A program made the translations under genes and the position numbers. Positions 1-8,989 of a DNA stretch of 46,452 bases are shown here, one piece after another (within the stretch, counting starts at the first letter, position 1; each line of letters starts with the position of its first letter). The DNA is from Paludibacteraceae bacterium. Lineage in GTDB: Bacteria; Bacteroidota; Bacteroidia; Bacteroidales; Paludibacteraceae. The stretch is from NCBI GenBank assembly GCA_017630395.1, contig JAGBVI010000083.1, positions 1 through 46,452 on the forward strand. Direction: 5' to 3'. The notes under the pieces are model-generated. The model saw only the letters and a list, made by a program, of their open reading frames with translations. It searched no databases and was not told where the DNA came from.

Positions 1-447
1 GCAGCAAATTGCCGAAAGAAATCAAAAATTACCGAAAAGTTTATCAATCTGCGATTTACACGTTTTAAATTTTAAACGGTGAATTTATAGTACTCACCTT
101 AAACCTATTTTTATTCTCCTTTTTTGATAATAGTACTCTATTTTCTGCAAAAGAAGACTAAAAATAGATTTAAAAATCTCTCTCAAATAGGCTCGAAATA
201 AAATTTAAACAACTTCTAAATGTTGCAGAACATAAAAGGGGTGTTTATAAATTCACCTCTCGAAATTTCAAATGTATAAATCACGGGGGAAATGAACATT
301 TCGGACTTTTAGATTAATTTCGACAACTTTACGTTTGCCTGTTGGTTACAACTCTATCGCAGCGTCCAACTTTCGCTCAACAAACCGCTCGAAATAAATT
401 TTACAATCCGTAATACAATTTTATTGAACCCTACTAAAATAAATCAA
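1..447. other. Repeat-bearing intergenic leader
   Basis: No supported gene lies here; the first believable start codon is at 448. The stretch is AT-rich and contains pieces that recur elsewhere in the window. An AATTTATAG..CTCACCTTAAA motif is at 81-106. A block at 192-212 is an exact reverse-complement match to 41302-41322. The segment around 100-165 resembles 30410-30475. A further reverse-strand TTTATTTCGAG copy lies near 388-400. A TAnnTTTG promoter element is at 330-337. Confidence 0.7.
330..337 (+). promoter_or_regulatory. Candidate -7 element for the DUF4015 lipoprotein gene
   Basis: TACGTTTG fits the Bacteroidota primary sigma -7 consensus TAnnTTTG. A CTTTT stretch about 20 bp upstream (306-310) could serve as a weak -33 element. 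Transcription would begin near 344, giving a leader of about 100 nt before the ATG at 448. Confidence 0.4.
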
Positions 448-1713
448 ATGAGAAAGATATTTGCCCTATACACTATACTCTTATTAATTGTAACAACCGG
501 CTGTTCCAATTCTTCCATGCAAAAAAAGAGTAATGAAATGGATAGCATTCAACCCGACAAGGAAGCACCAATTCTAACTCCCCTCCCCTCTCCAGACACT
601 ATCGCACCAACTATCGACTCAATTTTAGCCATGCGAGAAAAAGAGATACCTCCATTACCTCCAATTAAAAAAGAGATCAAACGAAATGGAGATTTATTGG
701 TTCCTCCGGTGAAGGTAAAAGGGATCTATGTAACCGGACCGACAGCCGGCATACAACGAATGAACGAATTGACAGACTTGGTTGTATCCACTGGAATGAA
801 TACAATTGTTTTAGACATAAAGAATGATGGTGGTAATATCACATACAAGATGGAGCATCCCATAGCAAAAGAGATTGGAGCATGTAAACGTTTTGTTAGA
901 AATATGCCGGCCCTATTAGACACGCTACATGCTAAAAACATCTACGTCATTGGAAGGATTGTTTGCTTTAAAGATTCTTACCTTGCCAAAGCAAAACCCC
1001 AATTAGCCATACAAAATCCCGACAGCACGCTTTTCACAGATTCTAAAGGTCAAATATGGGTAAACCCTTACAACGAAGCAGTATGGGACTACCTATGCAG
1101 TTTGGCTGAAAAAGCAATTGAAGATGGATTTGACGAGATACAATTTGACTATGTTCGTTTCCCGATAGGAGAAGATGCCAATCAAGCCAATTATGGTGTC
1201 GATATAAACAGCTACACAAGAGAAGATGCGCTCAATAACTTTTTTGCCTACGTTGAGAAGCGATTGCACAAAAAGGGGATTATATACGGTGCAGACTTAT
1301 TTGGCACCGTAATAGGAAGCGATACAGACAGAGAAAGAACCGGTCAAGACTACGTAGATATAGCCTCGATGACAGATAATATTTGTCCGATGATATACCC
1401 TTCGCACTACGGTCCGAAGACCTTCGGGATTGATATTCCCGATGCCGACCCTTATAACACTATTTATAGAGCATTGAAGTTATCAAAAAAACAACTATCC
1501 AAAAGAGATTCATCTCAAATAGCAGTAGTAAGGCCATGGTTGCAATGCTTCACCGCCCCTTGGAGAAATGGGCATATCAAATACGGGAGCAAAGAGATTA
1601 GAGACCAAATAAAAGCTGTATATGACGCAGGCTACGAAGAGTGGATATTATGGAACGCCTCAAATCGATATGACTACGTAAAAGAGGCTCTCTTGATGGA
1701 TGAATTACCCTAA
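448..1713 (+). CDS. Putative glycoside hydrolase lipoprotein (DUF4015 family)
   Basis: The ATG at 448 is chosen over a TTG at 424 because it opens a clean lipoprotein signal: MRKIF, a hydrophobic stretch, then TTGC with the lipidation cysteine at about residue 19. A Pro-rich, low-complexity linker follows to about residue 85. The rest matches the DUF4015 'putative glycosyl hydrolase' domain, a TIM-barrel fold, including KGIYVTGPTAG, TIVLDIKNDGG, FDEIQFDYVRFP and ICPMIYPSHYG. Acidic residues in QFDYVRFP and DIKNDGG are candidate catalytic residues. By family it would act on a polysaccharide at the cell envelope, but the substrate is unknown. The stop codon directly abuts that of the convergent histidine kinase gene, with no room for a terminator between them. 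Confidence 0.85.
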   Translation: MRKIFALYTILLLIVTTGCSNSSMQKKSNEMDSIQPDKEAPILTPLPSPDTIAPTIDSILAMREKEIPPLPPIKKEIKRNGDLLVPPVKVKGIYVTGPTAGIQRMNELTDLVVSTGMNTIVLDIKNDGGNITYKMEHPIAKEIGACKRFVRNMPALLDTLHAKNIYVIGRIVCFKDSYLAKAKPQLAIQNPDSTLFTDSKGQIWVNPYNEAVWDYLCSLAEKAIEDGFDEIQFDYVRFPIGEDANQANYGVDINSYTREDALNNFFAYVEKRLHKKGIIYGADLFGTVIGSDTDRERTGQDYVDIASMTDNICPMIYPSHYGPKTFGIDIPDADPYNTIYRALKLSKKQLSKRDSSQIAVVRPWLQCFTAPWRNGHIKYGSKEIRDQIKAVYDAGYEEWILWNASNRYDYVKEALLMDELP

Positions 1714-2958
1714 TTAACGAGCAAGGGTAAAAATAAACTCTAGCCCACCTTCGACTCTATTTTTTACAGAAATAGAACCTCCATGCAATACAACTGCATT
1801 TTTCACTATGGAAAGCCCTAATCCGGTTCCTCCCAATTTACGACTACGGCCTTTATCTATTCTGTAAAAACGCTCGAAGAGACGATTTAAATACTTATCA
1901 TCCACCCCTACACCATTATCAGAAAAACTGATATACAAAAATTTTTCATCAGAGCGGAAACAATTGATAAAAATCGTAGTTCCTCTCCCAGCATAAGAAA
2001 TAGAATTATCAATCAAATTACGAAAAATAGAATAAACCATTGAAAAATTACCTCGCATAAAGAGAGGATTAGGCAGATGGTTGTTCACCTGTATTTCGCT
2101 CGCGTCCAAATTAAGAGAAACATCTTCTAACACGGTTTTAACCAGTTCAGAAAGATTAAACGACTCCATTTTACTAATATGACCAACAGCCCCCATCTTA
2201 TTCAACAAAGAGATATCTTGCAAAAGATTATTCAATCTCTCACCTTGTGCATAGCAACGTTCCAAGAAATAGAGTTCCTTTTCAGGTGGCAATCCGCCAC
2301 TCTCCTTTCCTTTCAAAATAGTTTCCAAGTAACCTTGGATACTACTAACGGGTGTTTTAAATTCATGAGCAATGTTTTGGGTCAACTGATTCTTTAAACG
2401 TTCTTGCTCTTCCACCTGCGTCACATCATTTATGGAGAGTTCAAACCCTTTATTTTGCAAACGGATACAATTAACCTTAAATATTTTCCCATTTTTGTCA
2501 ATAGAAAATGAGACGTATGAATCACTATTAGCATCATCCTCCGTACCATTCAAGAATTGAGCTATCCGAGCAAATTCAGGAACATCAAGAATAGCCTCCG
2601 GGGTTGATAAAATCTTATCTGAAATCAAATCACAATATTGATTAAACAAGGGATTAGATAGAGACAATCGTTTGTGATTATCGAAAATAGCCAAGCCTTC
2701 TCGAGAAATTCTTAAATGGGCTAAAAAGTTTTCTTTTTCTTCCCATGAAGTCCTCACTCTACTAATCATAAAAATAGAGATAAAGGCAAAAAGAATAAAA
2801 AAAATAAAACTTAACAGATATGTCCAAAATTTGGAATTATCCAAAAAAAACGCATCCCAGATATCAGCAAAAAGGAAAATATAACAAACAATAAAAAGCA
2901 GGGATAACAAAATAACCGTTATATACAGATAAGACAATTGTTTTAGTTTTGCTTTCAT
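1714..2958 (-). CDS. Sensor histidine kinase, PhoR-like
   Basis: This is a membrane sensor kinase of about 414 residues. Two hydrophobic segments lie in the first 70 residues (around 8-30 and 45-67), followed by a PAS-like stretch. The H-box NIAHEFKTPVSSIQGY with the phosphoacceptor His is at about residue 200. N-, G1- and G2-box motifs follow (NLIDNSISYAG, DNGVGV, GGTGLGLSIVK). The ATG at 2958 is preferred to the TTG at 2970. It begins 8 nt after the stop of the response regulator, so the two are co-transcribed. The pairing and the two phosphate transporter genes immediately upstream suggest a phosphate-starvation PhoR. The sequence alone proves only a transmembrane HisKA kinase. Confidence 0.9.
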   Translation of the reverse strand: MKAKLKQLSYLYITVILLSLLFIVCYIFLFADIWDAFFLDNSKFWTYLLSFIFFILFAFISIFMISRVRTSWEEKENFLAHLRISREGLAIFDNHKRLSLSNPLFNQYCDLISDKILSTPEAILDVPEFARIAQFLNGTEDDANSDSYVSFSIDKNGKIFKVNCIRLQNKGFELSINDVTQVEEQERLKNQLTQNIAHEFKTPVSSIQGYLETILKGKESGGLPPEKELYFLERCYAQGERLNNLLQDISLLNKMGAVGHISKMESFNLSELVKTVLEDVSLNLDASEIQVNNHLPNPLFMRGNFSMVYSIFRNLIDNSISYAGRGTTIFINCFRSDEKFLYISFSDNGVGVDDKYLNRLFERFYRIDKGRSRKLGGTGLGLSIVKNAVVLHGGSISVKNRVEGGLEFIFTLAR

Positions 2959-2966
2959 AAAATAAA

Positions 2967-3668
2967 TCAATTAGTTTTTTTAAAACAATAGCCATAACCA
3001 CTCCGAGAAACTATATAATCAGCATGTGACCCAATTTTTTTTCTCAAACGTGCTACTGTAACATCTACACTACGTTCAAGAACCGTAACATCGTCAGACC
3101 ACACCTGTTCAATTATCTGCTCTCGACTAAAAAATTTCCCCTCATTCTTCATTAAAAAGAGTAATAGCACAAACTCTTTCTTCGTCAAAACAATCTCTTG
3201 TTCATTGAGTTTTACGAGCATTCTAATTTCATCTACAACCAAACCATCGCACTCATAAAGGTGTTTATTTTCCGGGAGCGAAGAAGTTGGAATATCATGC
3301 AAAGGCACCCTCCTCAGAATAGCTTTAATACGAGCTAATATTTCAGAAACTCTAAATGGTTTTGAGACATAATCATCCGCCCCCAGATTAAAACCTGTAA
3401 GCATATCATTTTCGGCATCCTTTGCAGTTACAAAGATGATTGGGATATGAGCCGTAGAATCATTTTTTTTCAATTGTGCTGCCAAAGAAAACCCACTCAT
3501 CTCTCCCATCATAACATCCAATAAAAGGAGGTGATAGGAAGAGATATTCAAAAGGAGGGCTTCCTCCGCAGAGAAAGCCACATCCACTTCATATCCTGCA
3601 AATTCTAAATTAAATTTTAAAATTTCGCAAATATCTTCTTCGTCATCAACTACTAAGATTCGTTTCAT
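2967..3668 (-). CDS. Response regulator, OmpR/PhoB family
   Basis: About 233 residues from the ATG at 3668; a TTG at 3686 would add six residues before the conserved MKRILVVDDEED start and is less likely. The receiver domain shows the acidic pocket DDEED (8-12), the phosphorylation Asp in LLLLDVMMGEMSG (about 51), the Thr in IFVTAK and the Lys in KPF. The C-terminal winged helix ends in VDVTVARLRKKIG and SRSGYGYCF, typical of DNA-binding PhoB/OmpR proteins. Its gene lies 51 nt downstream of the second pit gene and just upstream of a PhoR-like kinase. This regulator is the natural candidate for binding the 11-bp TTACAA repeats in front of both pit genes; that link is inferred from context. Confidence 0.92.
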   Translation of the reverse strand: MKRILVVDDEEDICEILKFNLEFAGYEVDVAFSAEEALLLNISSYHLLLLDVMMGEMSGFSLAAQLKKNDSTAHIPIIFVTAKDAENDMLTGFNLGADDYVSKPFRVSEILARIKAILRRVPLHDIPTSSLPENKHLYECDGLVVDEIRMLVKLNEQEIVLTKKEFVLLLFLMKNEGKFFSREQIIEQVWSDDVTVLERSVDVTVARLRKKIGSHADYIVSRSGYGYCFKKTN

Positions 3669-3719
3669 AGACGTATTATTTATCAATGTGTTAACCTAAA
3701 ATTTAGGCAACCGATACCG

Positions 3720-5999
3720 TTAAACTATCTCATCTTCATCGAAGTAAGGGGTCAAAGTTTCCGCAAAGAATTTTTGACTACCACGAAGGGCATTACGCAC
3801 CTCACTCAACAACTCGTGCGACTCCTGAATCAGGTTCAAGTAAACAAAAGCAGTTTTCAAACTCTCCTCATCTTGCAAGCGAGCAGTTTGCAACTTTCTC
3901 AAATTTGAGAACTCCTTTTTAAGAGCCTTACTCTCTTGAGAAATACGCTCTGCCTGAGAGAAATCGCCCGAACTAATCATTTGAGTAATATTTTCGAACA
4001 CAATATACAAATTTCTGCAGTACGGAGAAAATTCTTCAACATATTTTTCAGACAAAGGAGTAAAATTGTTATCCGTATGATCTTTCATCGGCATACAGAT
4101 ACGGTTGAGTGTATTCAAAATCTGCACACAACTATTGCTTGACAAGTGATACCATGCATTTCTCTCATATCCTACACCTCTGTCAACACGACGAAGACCT
4201 AATGTTTCTACACTTCTCATTTTCTTTAACAAAGCCCTCTCTTCCAAAATCTTGATAGAAGAACGCCTCAATCCTTTCAAATTTTCACTAGCGAACGACT
4301 CGAACATAGACTTATAAGTTTCAGCAGCAAAGCCAATTGAGCGAGATAGTGTCCCGGCGGTATGACTCTTAAGGCTATCCCAAACCTCCTCTTTATTATC
4401 AGAATTCAAGAAGATTTCCACCTGTTCCTCATCAGCACTTTTCTCTTTCGTATCTTTGTAAGTAACATTACTACGAACAATGATAAAGACAGTAACTGCA
4501 ATTAAACAGAACATGGCTACCAATCCACCATAATTCATGATAAGCACCAAAATACTAGCAATAACAAAAGCTGCTCCTGCAGTAATAAACCAACCACCCA
4601 CAACAGAGATAACACCGGTTACACGATAAACTGCACTTTCGCGTCCCCATGCTCTATCCGCCAAAGACGAACCCATAGCCACCATAAATGTAACATACGT
4701 AGTAGATAGAGGTAATTTTAAAGAAGTACCTACTGCAATAAGCAATCCGGCCAAAACCAAGTTAACCGAAGCTCTCACCAAATCAAAAGCTGCACCATCA
4801 GCCTCATTTTCAACTCCTTTTTGCTCAAATCTCTTATTTATCCAAGCTTTTGCCCCATCAGGTACAACCGAAACTACAAATTCTGCCATAGAAGAGAAAG
4901 TTCTAACCAAATTTCGTGCAACAGAAGAAGTTCCAAACATCTCATCACCACCATCTTGTCTTGACAAACCAATAGAGGTATTCAAAACTTTTTTTGCTTT
5001 TTTACTAGTCGTTAACGCAATAACCATAACAGTTCCTGCCCCGATAAGGAAATAAACCGGTGTTTTAGCAGAAGCCATCAAAGAGGTCATTAAAAATTGA
5101 TCCGGTGCCAACCCATTTGCGTTGGCAGAAAAATCCATATATGAAGAGTATCCCGCCAACGTCACTCCAATAAAATTAACCAAGTCATTACCTGCAAATG
5201 CCATCGCCAAAGAGAAAGTACCCATAAGAACAATCACTTTGAAAACATTCACCTTCAACCAATGCAAAGTTTGCATTAAGATGAAGAAAAATACGAAGCA
5301 AATTCCTAATAATGACAGTACATTATTATCCAACCACGTTTGAAATTCCGCAGACATAAAAGAAGAACCCTTCAAGCCTTTAATCAACATAAAGTAAATA
5401 ATACTTGTAGCTGCAATACTTCCAAAAAATCCAATTTTCTTTCCTAAATTCCTTTTGTAATTATAGGTAAAAAAGAGACGAGAAAGCCATTGTACAATCG
5501 TTCCAAAAAAGAAAGCAATGGCGACAGAAAGAAAAATACCGATAATAACGGTCAAAGCCTTTTCTGTATTTATTAAATCAGCCATACTTAAACCTGTTTC
5601 ATCAGAGGCTAACTTAATTAAAGCCATGATACAAGAGGCTCCCAACAATTCAAAAACCATTGAAACAGTTGTTGAAGTAGGCAATCCTAATGTATTGAAA
5701 ATATCCAACAAAATCACGTCACTGATTACTACTGAAAGGAAGATGCACATCACCTCACGGAAATAAAAATGCTCGGGCAAAAATATACCATGCCGAGCAA
5801 TATCCATCATACCATTACTTAGGGAAGCTCCCAAAAACACACCTACAGCGGCTATAAATAGAATAACTTTCAACGAGGCAGCTTTAGACCCAACTGCAGA
5901 ACTCAAAAAATTCACCGCATCATTACTTACCCCCACGGTCAAATCAATCGTTGCTAAAACAAACAGGAAAATGACAATACATAAATAAGCCCATTCCAT
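3720..5999 (-). CDS. pit: Inorganic phosphate transporter, PiT family, with PhoU-like C-terminal domain (copy 1)
   Basis: A 759-residue inner-membrane phosphate permease. The two PiT signature repeats are visible: VGVSNDAVNFLSSAVGSKAA near residue 23 and AFAGNDLVNFIGVTLAG near residue 268. They are embedded in 10 or more hydrophobic helices and separated by a soluble loop around 350-400. From about residue 535 a soluble helical PhoU-like tail follows. Such PiT-plus-tail fusions are common in Bacteroidota. It is the downstream member of a tandem pair with the gene at 6362-8650. The tails of the two paralogs are almost identical even at the DNA level, while the membrane halves have diverged. 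The leader carries four 11-bp-spaced TTACA repeats (6137-6175). Confidence 0.93.
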   Translation of the reverse strand: MEWAYLCIVIFLFVLATIDLTVGVSNDAVNFLSSAVGSKAASLKVILFIAAVGVFLGASLSNGMMDIARHGIFLPEHFYFREVMCIFLSVVISDVILLDIFNTLGLPTSTTVSMVFELLGASCIMALIKLASDETGLSMADLINTEKALTVIIGIFLSVAIAFFFGTIVQWLSRLFFTYNYKRNLGKKIGFFGSIAATSIIYFMLIKGLKGSSFMSAEFQTWLDNNVLSLLGICFVFFFILMQTLHWLKVNVFKVIVLMGTFSLAMAFAGNDLVNFIGVTLAGYSSYMDFSANANGLAPDQFLMTSLMASAKTPVYFLIGAGTVMVIALTTSKKAKKVLNTSIGLSRQDGGDEMFGTSSVARNLVRTFSSMAEFVVSVVPDGAKAWINKRFEQKGVENEADGAAFDLVRASVNLVLAGLLIAVGTSLKLPLSTTYVTFMVAMGSSLADRAWGRESAVYRVTGVISVVGGWFITAGAAFVIASILVLIMNYGGLVAMFCLIAVTVFIIVRSNVTYKDTKEKSADEEQVEIFLNSDNKEEVWDSLKSHTAGTLSRSIGFAAETYKSMFESFASENLKGLRRSSIKILEERALLKKMRSVETLGLRRVDRGVGYERNAWYHLSSNSCVQILNTLNRICMPMKDHTDNNFTPLSEKYVEEFSPYCRNLYIVFENITQMISSGDFSQAERISQESKALKKEFSNLRKLQTARLQDEESLKTAFVYLNLIQESHELLSEVRNALRGSQKFFAETLTPYFDEDEIV

Positions 6000-6136
6000 A
6001 CTAATACAAAATAAAATTAAATTTTAACTTCAATAACATCTCAAATTATCTCTCTCATGCAAACACACATTTTTCACCATAAATTCACCAGCACCATTTC
6101 CAGCTACAAATAAAATAAATAATCATGACATTAGAA

Positions 6137-6175
6137 TTACAATTCTATTACAAAAATATTACAAAATCATTACAC
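6137..6175 (-). promoter_or_regulatory. Pho-box-like array of four 11-bp direct repeats
   Basis: On the + strand TTACAA begins at 6137, 6148 and 6159, and TTACAC at 6170, an exact 11-bp period. PhoB-family winged-helix regulators bind tandem direct repeats spaced 11 bp apart. In the direction of the pit gene at 5999 the repeats read TTGTAA-N5 and lie about 140-175 bp upstream of the start codon. A matching array lies before the second pit gene. Assignment to the neighbouring PhoB-like protein is inference. Confidence 0.6.
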
Positions 6176-6269
6176 CACGCCCAATAATAATAAATATATC
6201 TAATTATCAGCCAATTAATATATATGTTTTTTTTCTGATTCTAAAAAAAAGAAATTAACTAAAAACAAA

Positions 6270-6307
6270 AAAGAGTGTCCTTCACTTCTAAGCAAGACAC
6301 TCTCTTT
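6270..6307 (-). terminator. Rho-independent terminator of pit copy 2
   Basis: Inverted repeat AAAGAGTGTC (6270-6279) / GACACTCTCTTT (6296-6307). Read on the minus strand, the stem is followed by a T-rich tract (TTTTTTGTTTTT), as expected for intrinsic termination downstream of the gene ending at 6362. Confidence 0.75.
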
Positions 6308-6361
6308 ATCATCGTTCAATTCGTTAATAAATCAAGATGGGGTCTATAATTTTTTACAGTA

Positions 6362-8650
6362 TTAACCGGCATGCGAAACCTCGTCTTCATCATAATAAGG
6401 AGTAGAGGTTTCTGCAAAGAATTTTTGACTACCGCGAAGGGCATTACGCACTTCACTCAACAACTCGTGCGACTCCTGAATCAAGTTCAAGTAAACAAAT
6501 GCAGTTTTCAAACTCTCCTCATCTTGCAAGCGAGCAGTTTGCAACTTTCTCAAATTTGAGAATTCCTTTTTAAGCGCCTTACTCTCTTGAGAAATGCGTT
6601 CTGCTTGAGAGAAATCGCCCGAACTAATCATTTGAGTAATATTTTCGAAGACTATATATAAATTCTTACAATATGGAGAAAATTCTTCAACATATTTATT
6701 AGATAACGGAGTAAAATTGTTGTCTGTATGATCTTTCATCGGCATACAGATACGATTTAGCGTATTCAAAATCTGCACACAACTATTGCTTGATAAGTGG
6801 TACCATGCATTTCTCTCATATCCAACACCTCTGTCAACACGACGAAGACCTAATGTTTCGACACTCCTCATCTTCTTTAACAAAGCTCTTTCTTCCAGAA
6901 TCTTGATAGAAGAGCGTCTCAATCCCTTCAAGTTTTCATTGGCAAACGACTCAAACATAGACTTGTAAGTTTCAGCAGCAAAGCCAATTGAACGAGACAA
7001 AGTTGTGGCAGTATGATTCTTAAGGTTATCCCAAACTTCCTCTTTATTATCAGAATTCAAAAATATCACCATCTGCTCATCAGCAATGCCCTTCTTTGCT
7101 TTATTTTGGTAAGTCAAATGACTTCGAACTAATACAATCACAGTCAAAACAACAGAACAAACCATTGCAACAATCCCTCCATAGTGCATTATCAACACAA
7201 AAACACTAGCGATAACAAATGCAGCTCCGGCAGTAATAAACCAACCTCCAATCACAGAAATAACGCCGGTTACACGATAAACAGCACTTTCTCTTCCCCA
7301 CGCTCTATCAGCCAAAGAGGAACCCATAGCCACCATAAATGTAACGTAAGTTGTAGAAAGGGGCAATTTTAATGAAGTTCCTAAAGCGATTAACAAACCG
7401 GATAACACCAAATTCACAGATGCTCGAATTAAGTCAAATGCAACTCCTTCTTCCTCTTTTACTGCATCCCTTTGATCAAATCGTTTATTAATCCATGCCT
7501 TTACATTATCAGGAACAATTGCCACAATAAATTCAGCTACAGAAGAAAAAGCTCTCACCAAATTACGCGCAACAGAAGAGGTTCCAAACATTTCATCACC
7601 TCCATCCTGACGAGACAAGCCGATAGAAGTTTCCATAACCCTTTTAGCCTTTTTACTGGTAACCAAAGTTACAACCATAACTGCTCCTGCACCAATCAAA
7701 AGATAAAACGGTGTTTTTGCGGACGAAAGCAAAGAGGACATTAAAAATTGGTCTGGAGACAATCCATTACCATTAGCAATAAAATCAGTGTAAGAAGCAT
7801 AACCAGCCAAAGTAACTCCAATAAAATTAACCAAATCATTTCCTGCAAAAGCCATTGCCAACGAAAAAGTACCTAAAAGCACGATCACCTTAAATACATT
7901 CACTTTTAGCCAGTACAATGTTTGCATCAGAATAAAAAAGAAAACAAAACAGCCTCCAACTATATACAAAACATTGGCATCTATCCAGTTTTGTATTTCA
8001 GCAGTCATAAATGAGGCACCTTTTAGTCCCTTAATAAGCATAAAATAGATAATGCTTGTGGCTGCTACACTTCCAAAAATTCCAATTTTCTTTCCTAAAT
8101 TTTTCTTGTAATTATAGGTAAAAAAGAGACGAGACAACCATTGTACAATCGTTCCAAAAAAGAATGCAATAGCAACAGAAAGGAAGATACCAATAATTAC
8201 TGTCAACGCCTTTTCTGTATTAATCAAATCAGCCATTGTCAATCCCGTATCATCGGATGCTAACTTTATCAATGCCATCACACAAGCAGCTCCTAACAAT
8301 TCAAAAACTAAAGAGACAGTTGTCGAAGTTGGCAATCCTAACGAATTAAAAATATCCAATAAAATTACATCGCTGATTACTACTGCAAGAAAAATTGACA
8401 TCACCTCACTAAAATAGAAGTGTTCCGGCCAAAAAATTCCATGTCTCGCAATATCCATCATTCCATTACTAAAAGCTGCGCCCATGAAAACCCCAACTGC
8501 AGCAATAAATAAAATCACTTTCAAAGAGGCTGCTTTCGCACCAACCGCAGAACTTAAAAAATTAACAGCGTCGTTACTAACACCAACAACTAAATCTACA
8601 ATTGCTAAAACGAATAAAAAAACAACAATACTTAAATAAGCTAATTCCAT
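6362..8650 (-). CDS. pit: Inorganic phosphate transporter, PiT family, with PhoU-like C-terminal domain (copy 2)
   Basis: A 762-residue paralog of the gene at 3720-5999, with the same architecture. The PiT motifs VGVSNDAVNFLSSAVGAKAA and AFAGNDLVNFIGVTLAG are present, as are the membrane helices, the central soluble loop and a C-terminal helical PhoU-like domain. Differences are concentrated in the membrane loops and in the linker around residues 490-530. From NSDNKEEVWD onward the two proteins differ by only a handful of residues. Its leader has three TTAC repeats at 11-bp spacing (8785-8812). Why two copies are kept is unknown; different affinity or expression is possible. Confidence 0.93.
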   Translation of the reverse strand: MELAYLSIVVFLFVLAIVDLVVGVSNDAVNFLSSAVGAKAASLKVILFIAAVGVFMGAAFSNGMMDIARHGIFWPEHFYFSEVMSIFLAVVISDVILLDIFNSLGLPTSTTVSLVFELLGAACVMALIKLASDDTGLTMADLINTEKALTVIIGIFLSVAIAFFFGTIVQWLSRLFFTYNYKKNLGKKIGIFGSVAATSIIYFMLIKGLKGASFMTAEIQNWIDANVLYIVGGCFVFFFILMQTLYWLKVNVFKVIVLLGTFSLAMAFAGNDLVNFIGVTLAGYASYTDFIANGNGLSPDQFLMSSLLSSAKTPFYLLIGAGAVMVVTLVTSKKAKRVMETSIGLSRQDGGDEMFGTSSVARNLVRAFSSVAEFIVAIVPDNVKAWINKRFDQRDAVKEEEGVAFDLIRASVNLVLSGLLIALGTSLKLPLSTTYVTFMVAMGSSLADRAWGRESAVYRVTGVISVIGGWFITAGAAFVIASVFVLIMHYGGIVAMVCSVVLTVIVLVRSHLTYQNKAKKGIADEQMVIFLNSDNKEEVWDNLKNHTATTLSRSIGFAAETYKSMFESFANENLKGLRRSSIKILEERALLKKMRSVETLGLRRVDRGVGYERNAWYHLSSNSCVQILNTLNRICMPMKDHTDNNFTPLSNKYVEEFSPYCKNLYIVFENITQMISSGDFSQAERISQESKALKKEFSNLRKLQTARLQDEESLKTAFVYLNLIQESHELLSEVRNALRGSQKFFAETSTPYYDEDEVSHAG

Positions 8651-8784
8651 ACTAAAATCTAATTTAAAATTCTAACTTTCTTAATGTAAGTTCTACAAAT
8701 TCATCACGACTTTCGCTCATATCATCAACAATTCATCAATTCCTTTTCATGTTGCGAAGAAAATAAATAATCATTTCATAGCAA

Positions 8785-8812
8785 TTACTAAATTATTACA
8801 AGAATATTACAA
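8785..8812 (-). promoter_or_regulatory. Pho-box-like array of three 11-bp direct repeats
   Basis: TTACTA at 8785, TTACAA at 8796 and TTACAA at 8807 on the + strand, with exact 11-bp spacing. They lie about 135-160 bp upstream of the pit start at 8650. Spacing and core match the array upstream of the other pit gene, which supports a shared regulator. Confidence 0.55.
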
Positions 8813-8905
8813 ACAGATCGGGAATATATGTTTTTCAGATTTATGAATTTGTTTCAAGCAGAAAAGTTCATCACTCCATGAAATAAGTTTCAAAATCTTC
8901 TTGAC

Positions 8906-8928
8906 TAATTTATAGAAATTGCCTAAAG
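8906..8928 (+). repeat. Copy of the recurrent intergenic motif
   Basis: AATTTATAGAAATTGCCTAA at 8907-8926 differs from the copy at 41260-41279 at one position. It lies between the divergent pit and TSCPD genes. Confidence 0.6.
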
Positions 8929-8944
8929 AAATTCCAAAACCTTT

Positions 8945-8976
8945 TTTGACAAAAAGAGAATAATACCCTATCTTTG
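8945..8976 (+). promoter_or_regulatory. Bacteroidota-type promoter of the TSCPD gene
   Basis: A -33 TTTG at 8945-8948 and a -7 TATCTTTG at 8969-8976 are separated by 20 bp, matching the consensus TTTG-N19/21-TAnnTTTG. The ATG follows 14 bp after the -7 element, so the leader is very short. Confidence 0.75.
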
Positions 8977-8989
8977 TTAAAAAAATACT

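Larger units (their letters stand above)
6000..6361. other. Intergenic region between the pit paralogs
   Basis: This AT-rich spacer has no gene. It holds the terminator of the upstream pit gene (about 6270-6307) and the Pho-box-like repeat array serving the downstream pit gene (6137-6175). I see no clear TAnnTTTG element for copy 1, which fits a promoter that depends on an activator. Confidence 0.7.
8651..8989. other. Divergent intergenic region between pit copy 2 and the TSCPD gene
   Basis: No gene is supported here. From left to right it holds the pit leader, three 11-bp-spaced TTAC repeats (8785-8812), one copy of the recurrent AATTTATAGAAATTGCCTAA motif (8906-8928) and the rightward promoter at 8945-8976. 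A 68-codon reverse-strand reading frame crosses these sites and is discounted. Confidence 0.7.
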
